Positions 45,840 to 55,858 of a DNA stretch of 64,000 nucleotides are shown here, piece by piece. The notes below the pieces were generated by a model, which made no database searches, was not told the DNA's origin, and saw nothing but the letters and a program-made list of their open reading frames with translations. This stretch comes from Brachypodium distachyon (taxonomy: Eukaryota; Streptophyta; Magnoliopsida; Poales; Poaceae). The stretch is taken from NCBI RefSeq assembly GCF_000005505.3, contig NC_016135.3, positions 13,052,613 to 13,116,612 on the forward strand, in the 5' to 3' direction. Positions within the stretch are counted from its first letter, which is position 1, and each line of letters begins with the position of its first letter. A program made the position numbers and the translations under genes.

Positions 45840-46575
45840 TTTAGCTAGGATCTGCTGCCAGCAAGTGAGGAAACCAGGAGGCATGGCGACATGCCTTGTA
45901 GTAGTAGTACAATCTTCCGCCTGAGATTTTCACAAGTTACTCAACATAGGTCATATATAAGTTCATAATGCATTACCTTTTGTACACATGTGACATGTTG
46001 CAGAATATTTACACTTTCGTGGCGTCATTTCAAGGGAGAACCAGATACCAGCAAGACCTTCCCAGGGGTTAACTTAAGTTGGCAAAATGTCGCTCGATGA
46101 AGCAAAACAGCAGCGCCTTAACATACATATGCCTAACTCAAAGGGCGTACTGAAACTATGAAGGCACGGCGAAGCAAAACGTTACTGAACACATATGGCC
46201 AGACCTCAACAAAATGCCAATCTCCGGCTGTATATCTTGACCACTGTCATGTCGTCCTTCCTTTTCCAAGAAAGGATGCAGAATTTGATAGAAAACACCA
46301 GCCTCCAAAGAGTACCAAGAAGAACATTTGCTTTCCCCAAAAAGAATTTGGTCGTTCCAAGATATCTCCTTGGTTATCCATGGGTGGGACGTACAACTGT
46401 AGGTTTACCCGCAAGTGCTGGCTGTTGCTTGAGTGCGCATGGGGTAGTAGTCACCTCTTTAGCTAAGAACTGATCCCACTGCACTTCTGCTATTTACCAT
46501 GTTAAGTACATCAAAGTTCAGGTTGCACCTGCTCTATCTTTAGTACGAGATTTTAAGCATGATGACGATGAAATG
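45840..46575. other. Convergent 3' region
   Basis: Lies between the 3' ends of the DUF1279 gene (+) and E2F (-). It probably holds the E2F 3' UTR. Short open frames here match nothing and look like chance. Confidence 0.45.
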
Positions 46576-46581
46576 CATTTC

Positions 46582-49500
46582 TTAAAGGATACATGCTGTT
46601 TTCCACATATCAGTAATGCTAACATCATCACCATCAGTAAGAATCCAGTAATCGGCATCAGTCTGCAGAGGTGTAGTAGGTTTATGAGACATTGGGAATT
46701 TGAGTCACTATCATATCAGTAGATGGGAAAAAAATACAAAGGAGGTAAATTATGTTATCGCTATCAGAAAGTTGACTGTTTAATACAAATATTAACTATT
46801 CAAGAGTATGATGCACCTCATGCAGCATTAAGGTTGATGGACGTGTGAATAATTTCTGATAAAGTGAAGAAAGTTTAAATTGGATGTTCTTTTCAGTTCA
46901 ATGATGTGATCATGTCCCCGTAAAAAAGAAGATGTGTGTGATTATGAACTTCCTCACATTTCATGAGAATTTATTTGTATGAAAAGTAAAACCCGTATCA
47001 TTGCAATCTAACTTACATCAACTTCTGGAGTGATCGTCGCCCCTCCAAAATCTTGAGCATTTAGATCTGGAGTTTTGTGGATATACTGAATATTTGGCGA
47101 CATGTCCTTTGCTCCGCTGCTTTGTCCAGCTTCTATTGCTCTGAAGCCCTTCATGGAAGTAGGTGTTGCCAGACCTGCTTGCCTTGGAGGTGTTGCAACA
47201 TCAACCAGCTCCTCTATTTTCTCATCAAATTTGCTAATAATATAATAAGAATATCAATCAGACAATTAACCTTGCAAGTTTTACCACACAAGCATTAAGA
47301 GAAGACTGAAACATTACCTAACCAAGTAAAGATCGATTGAACCCCTTGTACTCCTTATTACTATTCGATATCTCCTTTTGATATAATCACCAGCCTGCTT
47401 ACAGAACAGATGAACATAATAACTCATGAATTAATTAATAATAAATAAACAGCCAATGAAGTGTACATGGAAACCTCATTATTTATTTGATTACCTCGTC
47501 AGGATCTGGTACTTCCAGTGTAGTACCATCAGGTGCTTTTATTGCGATTAATGTTCCATTCTGCAGAATGGCAAAGACCATATGAGCTCGCAGCATAGTT
47601 ACTTGGTTAAAAAGAAATAACATGAATTTTTCCAATACAGATTACTCCCTCCGTCCCATATTAAGTGACTTTCTATTACATGTATCTAGACACTTTTTAG
47701 GTATAGCTACATCCATATTTGAACAAATTTGAGTCACTTATTATGAGATGGAGGGAGTAATACAGTAGGTGTTGAGCAAACTCAGAATACCAGAAATAGA
47801 GCGAACTTATTTTGGAAAAGAAGATATTGCATTTCATCGTAAAATAAACAAACCTGAAAGCAGGGTAATCCCTTGATGTCATCCTCGGTAAGGTACAGCC
47901 ACCTAAAAATATGAATTACAGAAAATGGATAAGTACATGATCATACATGGACATGCTAGTAAGTCGAAAAACCAAACATGGAAGAAGTATAGTCTACCTC
48001 TGATTGCTTTCCTCTTCAATGAATTCCCTTATCTTTTCACGCATTTCACTGCAAGTATAATTATTTCCAGATCATACCACAATTTTATTCCAAGGTGGCA
48101 ACATGACAAAATTATGGTTAATAATTTTGCAACCTCCAGTAGCTACCAACCTTATATGTTCATCCAATACTTCCTCCTGGAGATTAAGGTTTTCAACTTC
48201 TGTCTGCAAGAAAGTTACAACAAAGGCTGCTTAGATTTAAGTATTTCCATTTCCACGTTCAGATACATTTCCCATGGATGTCATAATTTCAACATGACTA
48301 AAAACAATAGAAACTGGAGCGATACATACCTGTAGAACTGAAACTACATTATCTGAGTTACTTCCCGAGCCATCTAAACCTCTGCAGAGTTGAGAGCTTA
48401 GCATTTTGCACCATAAGTACATGAATACATCACTACATGTTTAATAGAAAAAGAGAAGAAAAGATTACTTCCAATGGATTGTGTTCTTAATCTTCTTCTC
48501 TATCAGCCCAATTCCTTCAAGGACATTTGTGATGTCATAGATGCGCCTTTTTCGAACCTGAGTTGTTAGAAACCATGTTTGACTTGTATGAAAAGGAACT
48601 AAAGAAATGCTAACTTTAATGAGCAAACAAAATCCATACATCCAACGTCTCTGCAGCGTCATTCAAATCTATGATGCCATCTTCAGCCTGCCTGAGCAAA
48701 TTAATGAACTTTTTGGTCAACAGTCCTGAACAAACATCACATAAAGAATCGTGAGTAAAAGAAATAATTTGTAGTATCAAACAAGATGATGTAAGCAACT
48801 CTAAACAGTACTATAATGCCAAATTATAATAGTCAAGTTAAGCAGAATTACGGTACTTTTGAGATGAGACGAACCTAGTGAATTGTCATAGCGGCAAGAA
48901 CCAGCAGGAGTGAGTGGGTTGCCAGGTGAACCTGCAAAACACAAAGGTGCATGCAGTCGACCATTAGAGACTTGGTGAGGGAACAATAAAAAAAAATTGA
49001 GAAACTAATTATGTTGATATCATAGAACGAGAAATTCTACTCGCCAGCATTTGAGATAGGGGTCTGAGGTCCAGATTTGCTGCATTTAGCCTTTGACTTG
49101 TATGTCCTAGAAGCTTTTCCAGAGACTGGAGTCGTAAGTGGACTGCCAAGTCCTTCTGTAAACCCAGGGCTGGTCATTACCCTTCTAGTTAACTCAGCAG
49201 CATCACTTTTTTGACATGGAGCCTTTCTTTTTAGCTGCAAATAAAGGAAATGTGTTATTCAGTTATCCGTCTATCATCATAAGCAACATCAACAGATCTC
49301 AAGCATGCAGTAAGTTTGTTTGTTTTTGCAGTGGGAGGACCATCCTCCTAGCCTCTGCATCATGTGATGCACATAGCCACTGCAGTAATTGTATGGTAAA
49401 TTAAAATGACACCTAAGGCAAGAACCACATAAATGTTTTGTTTATGAACTACTCTAATCAACACACAAACAATCAGTTGGAAGAAAATGAACAGCAATCC

Positions 49501-50807
49501 ATAAGATCATAATACAATCCAAAGATCCAAGAACAACCTTGTGCAGTTAGCACCAGTGTCAGGTATAGCCGCAGTTAAATGAACGGTGATCATAGCATGA
49601 TAGCATAGCTGCCAATAATCTGAACTTGCAATTCCACTTCATCAAAGAAATAGAATGTCTCTAAAAGCTATTGTAACTACGTATATTTGTGGAGCTTCAA
49701 CATAGCAATGATCATACATTTAGAAAAAAAGATATATATTTCTGCGAGAATTTACTACATGTGCTAAACACGGTGCTCCAAAGTGACCCCTATAGCATTA
49801 GCACCAAATAGAACTGATGTTTCTACGGAACTGCACTGAAGATGAGTAAATGAACTACAGCTTCTAGGCTGCACATAGATACAGTTCATGATGACTTTGC
49901 CCTCCTATCTGTAGGCGACGAAGTGGGAGAATACTGAATGCGCATCCGAATTGACCTAACGAAGTACCACATCTGCCTCTGGTACTGTCTCAATTCTCAA
50001 AACGGTACAAAGCAACTCACAATTGGCTGAGAAGGATTAGGAACATAATCTGTAGCATTTGCCACCCAAACCTTACCGACAATCCCAAGCACGTCCCAAA
50101 TCTCCTCGCGAGCCAGCAATGTACATTACACAAATTACTCTACGTTGCAAACGGTATCAGACAGCTAAATGGACGCCATGCTTTCCAATGGGATGAGAGC
50201 TTCATACCAGTGGTGCTTTTTAAGCTTCCCTAAATTAATCAGCAAAGGTAACAAGCTGCCGAATTTCCACCGTAACCAACACGTTAATCCTAGACACCAA
50301 ACCGCAGGACAAAAACGGAAGGAAGCTGACAAAAACTTGTACTCCCTCAGTCCCGTCCAACAAAAATGTCTCAACTTTGTCAAAATTTGGATGTATTTAG
50401 ACATGACTTAGTGTATAGATGCATTCAAATTTAGACAAATTTGAGACATTCTTCTTTGTTGGACGGAGGAATATAAAATGTTCCGCCAAATGACAGCTCA
50501 AACTGCAAAGACCTCACTAAATCAGAACCAAAACCTCCCCAAATAAACAAGCAAATCCGCATTAATGAAGCTCCTCGGTAAGGTGGAAGCGGCAACGCAC
50601 AGGCTTCGTGGTGACGATCCCCTCCTCGATATCGCCGCGAACGCTGCCCCGGGATGCTGCTGCCGCGGCGGCGGAAGGCAACGGCACGGGGAACCGGTGG
50701 TATTCGCTGGGGACGGCGATGGGCGGGAGCCTCGGCGCGAGAGGGACGCGCCTCTGCACCGACTGCACGACCTTCCGTGCCACCTGTGGCCGGCCACCTC
50801 CCGACAT
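46582..50807 (-). CDS. E2F: E2F transcription factor (activator type)
   Basis: Thirteen exons, from the start: 50807-50601, 49234-49045, 48931-48875, 48725-48640, 48557-48469, 48381-48330, 48203-48151, 48048-47998, 47902-47854, 47560-47495, 47394-47318, 47233-47017 and 46662-46582. Every phase matches, giving 424 aa. The winged-helix DNA-binding domain (about 145-210) includes [20 protein letters not shown] and [21 protein letters not shown] coiled-coil dimerisation region follows (about 225-262), then the marked box (about 263-330, with [20 protein letters not shown]). The C-terminus has the retinoblastoma-binding motif [17 protein letters not shown]. With DP proteins, E2Fs switch on S-phase genes under RBR control. 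Intron 2 starts with GC, not GT (CTG/GCGAGT), needed to keep NAGSPGNPL in frame. Introns 1 and 9 each contain a Stowaway MITE. Confidence 0.95.
47645..47757. mobile_element. Stowaway MITE in an E2F intron
   Basis: 113 bp with ends CTCCCTCCGTCCCATATTAA and TTATGAGATGGAGGGAG, TA on both sides. It lies wholly in the intron between E2F exons 9 and 10. Confidence 0.9.
50342..50470. mobile_element. Stowaway MITE in E2F intron 1
   Basis: About 129 bp, ends CTCCCTCAGTCCCGTCCAAC and GTTGGACGGAGGA, interior GTCTCAACTTTGTCAAAATT and AAATTTGAGACATTC as inverted arms. It sits in the long first intron. Confidence 0.85.
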
Positions 50808-51000
50808 GGTCTCCGGCGGGATGGCTGCGGCACCACCGATACGGCGATCACGACGCGCGTAGCGTAGAGACCCTGGTACCGACCGCCTCGCCGACGATCG
50901 ACCCAGTTAAGTTTACGAGACTAGGGTTCCGGCGAGGCCGTCGGCGGCGAGGGGTTTTAAGGGAGAAAAAGCACGAGGAGAGAAGAAAACGAGGCACTGG

Positions 51001-51582
51001 GAAATTGGTGAATTTTTTGCTCAATTGACTGGCCAACGTTTTTCATAAAACTGGCTTGATAAAACTGGCTCACTCCAAAAATAATTGTCAAAAGTAGCCT
51101 GGCGTCCAATTGCATTGGCGGAAATGATTTAGGTCCAATTGCATTAGCAGAAAGCCTACGCATGCAACTTTAGGAGAAGAACCCTATTTGAATTAAACAA
51201 GTATTGAATTCAAATAAATTTTGGAGTTTCAAACTTGCTCCAAAATAATTGAAACTTTTAATGTAGGTGGATAACACCATTCTAAATTTATCCTAAAAAT
51301 TTCATAACGATTGGAGTTCATTTGGATGTCCAAATAAATTTTACAAATTTCAGAACTGGTAAGTATAAAATGAGAATGGAAAGGAGAATCAATCTAGACT
51401 TAAGTCCTTTCCACCAATAACAATTGGACATAAGTCCTTTCCGCCAATGCCATCGGAGGAAGCCGCGACGTGGCGCCTTCCGCGCATTCCCCCTGGCCAC
51501 TTCTGTCATTTCGTTCGGGAGGGAGTCATTTTTGTCAAAAACGTTGCCAGTGGGTCCAATTGAGCAAAAACAAATTCGAAAC
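51001..51582. mobile_element. Inverted-repeat element next to the E2F promoter
   Basis: The left end AATTTTTTGCTCAATTGAC and GGCCAACGTTTTTCATAAAA pairs with the right end read in reverse (TTTTTGCTCAATTGGACC, GGCAACGTTTTTGACAAAA). Arms extend imperfectly about 150 bases inward with TCCAATTGCATTGGCGGAAA-like blocks. Long arms suggest a Mutator-type non-autonomous element, but no 9-bp duplication could be confirmed. It starts about 190 bases upstream of the E2F start codon. Confidence 0.55.
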
Positions 51583-51880
51583 TGGTAGCGTTTGCGAGTT
51601 ACCACTTCGGATAGGTATGTCGTATGTGGAGGGAAGCCGACAGAGGAGTGGGTATGCAACGATATTATTTTTCTGAGGGGCTGGATGTCAAAGAAGAGGG
51701 CGAGTGACTGGAATCTTGACCGCCGGTGCCGCTAGCAAAAAGCAAGAGCTTCTTCGGATCACAAGAGTTCAAAAACATAGGAATGGAAAAAAATAGAATT
51801 GAAATGGCATGACATGTTGAATACTATAGGAATAAAAAAAACACAGGAACTACATGAAAAAGTATTTTGGTGCTACACAA

Positions 51881-52320
51881 GGTCTCTTTGGTTCAAAGAA
51901 TTTCACAGGGTTCTATTCCTAAGTAACTTTTCCTTTATACCTTGTTTGATTTGCAGATTTAAACCATAGGAGAAATTTCTACGGACTAGTTTGCATGCAA
52001 TTCAAGTTTTCATGAGGTTCGACCTAATGGAAATTTTTCTCTGTCTCTATGACAACTAGCACATAATTCATTAAGCAAATCCTGCATTTTTCATGTGGTG
52101 GAATCAAACAACTTCTACTACACATTCCTGTAGTTTGAATTTCATAACAGGATAGAGAGGAGAGAGATAGAGAGAAACTGCATTGAAGTTTTCAAAGAAA
52201 AATTCCCATGAGTACAAGATTTGGAGGAAAACTTTCTGTCCTATGAAATTCCTTTGGTCACTATTCCTTAGGGTTAGAACCCTCTATTTCCTCCAGAATT
52301 CCTTTGATCCAAAAAGGGCC
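51881..52320. mobile_element. Tourist-like element
   Basis: The left end GGTCTCTTTGGTTCAAAGAA pairs with the right end, reverse complement GGCCCTTTTTGGATCAAAGG. The 440-bp interior is AT-rich with many GAATTTC/GAAATTC blocks and no ORF. The flanks (CAA left, TAA right) are close to the TWA duplication expected for Harbinger/Tourist. Confidence 0.65.
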
Positions 52321-52351
52321 TAAAAGTGAAGGAAAGAAAGAATCCCAAGTA

Positions 52352-52427
52352 CTCACTCCAATCCATATTAAGTGTCTCAAATTTAGTACGTAATAAATGT
52401 GAGACACTTATTATAAATCTGAAGGAG
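52352..52427. mobile_element. Short Stowaway MITE
   Basis: 76 bp foldback: CTCACTCCAATCCATATTAA, AAGTGTCTCAAATTTAGTAC, then GTGAGACACTTATTATAAAT and CTGAAGGAG, flanked by TA. Confidence 0.8.
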
Positions 52428-52639
52428 TATAATTTGATAGCTAACTCCACAATTCAAAGGACACCATAGAGGAAGAAAAAACAAATCCTCGCAGGATCCT
52501 TGTGCTGTGAAATTCCTTTGTTCCACACGCACGTCACATTGGGGTGGATGAAAATTAGTGCAAATAAATCTCCCCCCCATGAGTAGAATTAGCTTATTGT
52601 TCTTCATGCGATTTAGTAACTACGTTCCGAAAAGATGGC

Positions 52640-52865
52640 CTAGCGTTGTTCTAATTCAACATTTTTAATTTTGACCAAGTTATAAGAAAATATACTAATA
52701 TTTATAATATCAAATAAGTATATTATGATGATATATCATGACCAGTTTAATGAACTAATTTGGAGTCATAAATGTTGGTAAAAATTTATATAATTTTAGT
52801 CAAATTTTAAGAAATTTGACTTTAGAACAAAGCTAAAACATTTTATATTTAGAATGGAGAAATAT
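52640..52865. mobile_element. Mariner/Stowaway-derived fragment
   Basis: Shares ordered blocks with 12335-12595: AATATCAAATAAGTATATT, ATAAATGTTGGTAAAAATTT and TAGTCAAATTTTAAGAAATT. The first part, TTTTGACCAAGTTATAAGAA, is a common grass Stowaway-family sequence. Confidence 0.55.
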
Positions 52866-53039
52866 CCGTGCTGCAACTAGCTACTAGCTTACAGCCAGTT
52901 CCTCTTCTCTTTCATTTTCTTCTCTTCCAACAAAACAAAAATATAATATTTTTATTCTTGTATAGTTTTCTTACATCACTTTATTAGACGTTTCAAAAGC
53001 TCCCCACAGCTGCGGCTGACTTGGAGAAGTGGAGGTGCA

Positions 53040-53310
53040 ACTAGACCTGGACATGAGTGGCCCGGCCCGGACGTCCCGGACTGAAGCCCGATGTCCCGAG
53101 CCGGGCCGAGCCTTGTTTTCTCATCCAAAAGCCCGAAAAAGCCAAAATGAATAGAAACCAATCTTTCTTCTAAAAATAGGTATAAATAATCATTTTAATT
53201 CTAAAAAATGATTATTTTAATATGACAAAGGACATTTTTCCGGGCTTTGGGCCAGGCCTGGGCTTGGGATTTCCACGTCGGGTTTTGTAAAGCCCCGCCA
53301 GCTACGAGAA
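53040..53310. repeat. GGCCCGG-rich dispersed repeat
   Basis: Contains GTGGCCCGGCCCGG, CGAGCCGGGCCGAGCC, AAAAGCCCGAAAAAGCC and CCGGGCTTTGGGCCAGGCC. This composition is common in grass hAT-type elements. Ends were not resolved. Confidence 0.4.
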
Positions 53311-53938
53311 TGACCAGATCTAGGGGCGGCAATCTCGGTCAGCCGAGTCGAGAAGCAAAACGACAGGTGTGGCGGTTACATGATCCCCACGCTATTTCTC
53401 CTCATCTCGAGGCTCTTAGCGGCTGGAGAACCGAAGAAGCCATGCTCGAGATGGACATGTATTAGGCCCCTCCATTTTGTCTGGACGGGCTTCTCTAGGA
53501 ACTGTTTTCCCCCAGCTTCCTGGCTCACTAATTTGAAAATCTAGCAAAATTTCAAACGTTGTTTCTCCAGAAAATTTGAGGAGGGCAGCTTTTCGAAAAA
53601 TACCAGCCGAGAAAAAGGCCTTAAGGCTTGGGTCCACTCCGCATATGGCAACTTTACAGGCCGAAAACTGATAGGATAGACCAAACACCTTGTTTGGATG
53701 TAGACATTGGCATTGCAAAAGGACCAAATGCCAAGATTTAAGGTGTTTGGCTAGCCTAGATATTCATCTGTGGCATTCGGGCTCAATATTGGAGATCCAG
53801 CCCACCAGGCAAAATGGGCTATCTTACGTTCTCCGAGTTTTTTTGACATAAAGGACCAGGTAACATATATGTCCATATGGTGTTGACTAAAGGCTAACTA
53901 AAATAAAAATGCTTACTTGGAATGAAATATTGTTGCAG

Positions 53939-54184
53939 ATCCGAATTATAAGTGCTTGTTGTGTGTTGCACAACTTTGCAAGGGATAGGCAACGTGTGAT
54001 GGATGACTTGCTGCTTCTTGAAGTGGATGCTGAAATAGCAGCTCAGCCAATCAATCATGTAGATGATACTGGTTACATTAGAACTGTTCAAGTCACGAAC
54101 GAATGGACTAACTTCAGGAACCAATTAGCTGATGGCATGTTTGCTGATTACCAAGTGGCCCATGCGGAATTAGAGGCGGAGTAG
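53939..54184 (+). pseudogene. Harbinger transposase (DDE_Tnp_4) C-terminal fragment
   Basis: After an acceptor-like TGTTGCAG the frame reads IRIISACCVLHNFARDRQR, then VTNEWTNFRNQLADGMFADY and AELEAE before the stop. The CC-LHNF motif and the W--FR--LA--M--DY tail are diagnostic of the end of PIF/Harbinger transposases. The catalytic DDE part is absent upstream, so only the last exon survives. Confidence 0.85.
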
Positions 54185-54394
54185 GATGCATGAGTTAGGT
54201 AGCAACATTGTATATTTTGTACTAGCTAGCTCGAATAGGCTTTTGGATATTGTGTTCTAGCTAGTTGATGGTGATATTTTGTAGATGCATCATGAGGACG
54301 AACAAAGTAATATAATTTGTGTGGCTGTTGTACTTGTGATGTTTTAATATAATTTGTGTGGCTATTGTACTTGCTTTTCTTTAATTTTAGCTCC

Positions 54395-55258
54395 ATGGCT
54401 GAAGCGGGAGGAAAGAAGTTCAGTAGAAATTATGTGCAATGGACTCCTGAGATGGACCATGCATTGTTGGACGTGCTTGTTGAGCATCACAACAATGGTG
54501 ATCATGCCCAAAATGGATGGAAGGCACATGTGTACAATAACGCCATAAAAGATGTACGTGAGAAGTGTGGAGTGGATGTCACGAAGGAGAAAATTGTATC
54601 AAGGTGCAAAACTTTTGACAAGCATTATGACATTCTTAGCAAAATTCTTGCTCAAGTGGATTTGGTTGGGATTGGGAAAATAAGGTGCTGCTTATGGATA
54701 GTGATGAGGTCTGAGACAAATATGTGGATGTACGTCACATGCCATTTGCTCATTCTGTATTTTTTTCAAACATAGCAATGGAACTTTATTTTCTTTTCCG
54801 TTTGTAGGCTAATGAAAAAGCAGCTATATACAAGAACAAAGTTATCTACAACTGGCATGAGATTTGTATCGTATACTCAGAAGACAAGGCCAATGGTGAG
54901 GGTGCTAGGACTGGTAGTGAGACCGAGGTTGATCCAACACCACAAGAAAATGCTATGTCTTCAGGTATTGTTGAGCCAGCACCAAAGAGGCAGCGTGGCA
55001 CTGTTGTGCATGGTTGGAGAGATGAAGACATCATTCAATGATGCCTTGAAGACAACCGAGCCATTAACAATTCCTCAGGGTCCTCCTACTAGTGAGATAC
55101 TTGCTGCACTTAATATGATACCTAGGTTGTCTGGTCCTGACAAGCTGAGATCCTATTCGAGGCTAATCCAGAGTGAACGCAAATTTCGAGCGCTTATGGA
55201 TCTCTCCATGGACGAGAGGAAGGAATGGCTTTTGCTGATGTTGGCTGATGGGGTTTGA
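54395..55258 (+). pseudogene. Myb/SANT-like Harbinger accessory protein, broken
   Basis: Starts MAEAGGKKFSRNYVQWTPEM and runs through a Myb/SANT-like domain (DHALLDVLVEHHNNGDHAQN; KEKIVSRCKTFDKHYDILSK). Near 54655 the frame shifts to SGFGWDWENKVLLMDSDEV, then a TGA at 54712-54714 stands where Trp is expected before DKYVD. After a short intron the frame continues (ANEKAAIYKNKVIYNWHEIC). Near 55005 it shifts again into VGEMKTSFNDALKTTEPL, ending in a conserved-looking RSYSRLIQSERKFRALMDLS tail at 55258. At least two frameshifts and one stop make it nonfunctional. In active Harbingers this protein binds DNA and imports the transposase into the nucleus. Confidence 0.8.
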
Positions 55259-55858
55259 AAGTTTGTGCTTCGTATGAGACTATTTACTTCGTATGAGACT
55301 ATCTAATCTGTGTGAGAGTTTGTATTGTGTGAAAATGGTTAAGTCTGGAACTTCATATTATGCTATTGTGTTCACTTTGGTGGATTTTGCATGTCAGATT
55401 CTAGTACATGTCCATGTTTAAAAAAATTATTTGCTTCTGGTCAGAATTACTACAATGTCGTGGCTGCTGTGCAGAATTTTGTATTGTTGAAAGGTTACAC
55501 ATATACACATTTGCCATACGTACAGAACAATGTAATCATCGTATAGTTCCAATGCATCACTTTGACCATCCAAACAGGATTTAGAATTCAACCTCAATAT
55601 CATGTCTGGGTTCCGAATATCAAAACATACAAACAAAAGTATTGACATTCATTCTCCCTATCAATGCCTCATGATATCTACATCCAAACAAATCCAAAGA
55701 AATTTGTGGGATTTCCTGCCCAGTTCACGTGGCACTCAGGCGAGCCACTGGCGGAGTGACACGTCCCCCGTTTAAACGGCCTCTTCAAATTCGCAAACCC
55801 TATCTATCTGCTCACCCCAATCCCCTCCACCGCTGTTCCCCGCCTGACAACCACGGCC

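Larger units (their letters stand above)
53689..55692 (+). mobile_element. Decayed PIF/Harbinger transposon
   Basis: The ends CTTGTTTGGATGTAGACA and (right end, reverse complement) ATTTGTTTGGATGTAGATA form the terminal inverted repeats. Inside, in the same orientation, are the two genes typical of this superfamily: the C-terminal piece of a DDE transposase (53939-54184) and a Myb/SANT-like partner protein (54395-55258). The region before the transposase piece is only about 250 bases, so most of the transposase has been deleted. The element cannot be autonomous. Confidence 0.8.

Noticed and set aside
46158..46473. Two overlapping open frames downstream of E2F
   Set aside because: They lie in the presumed E2F 3' UTR on the opposite strand, with no homology or promoter.
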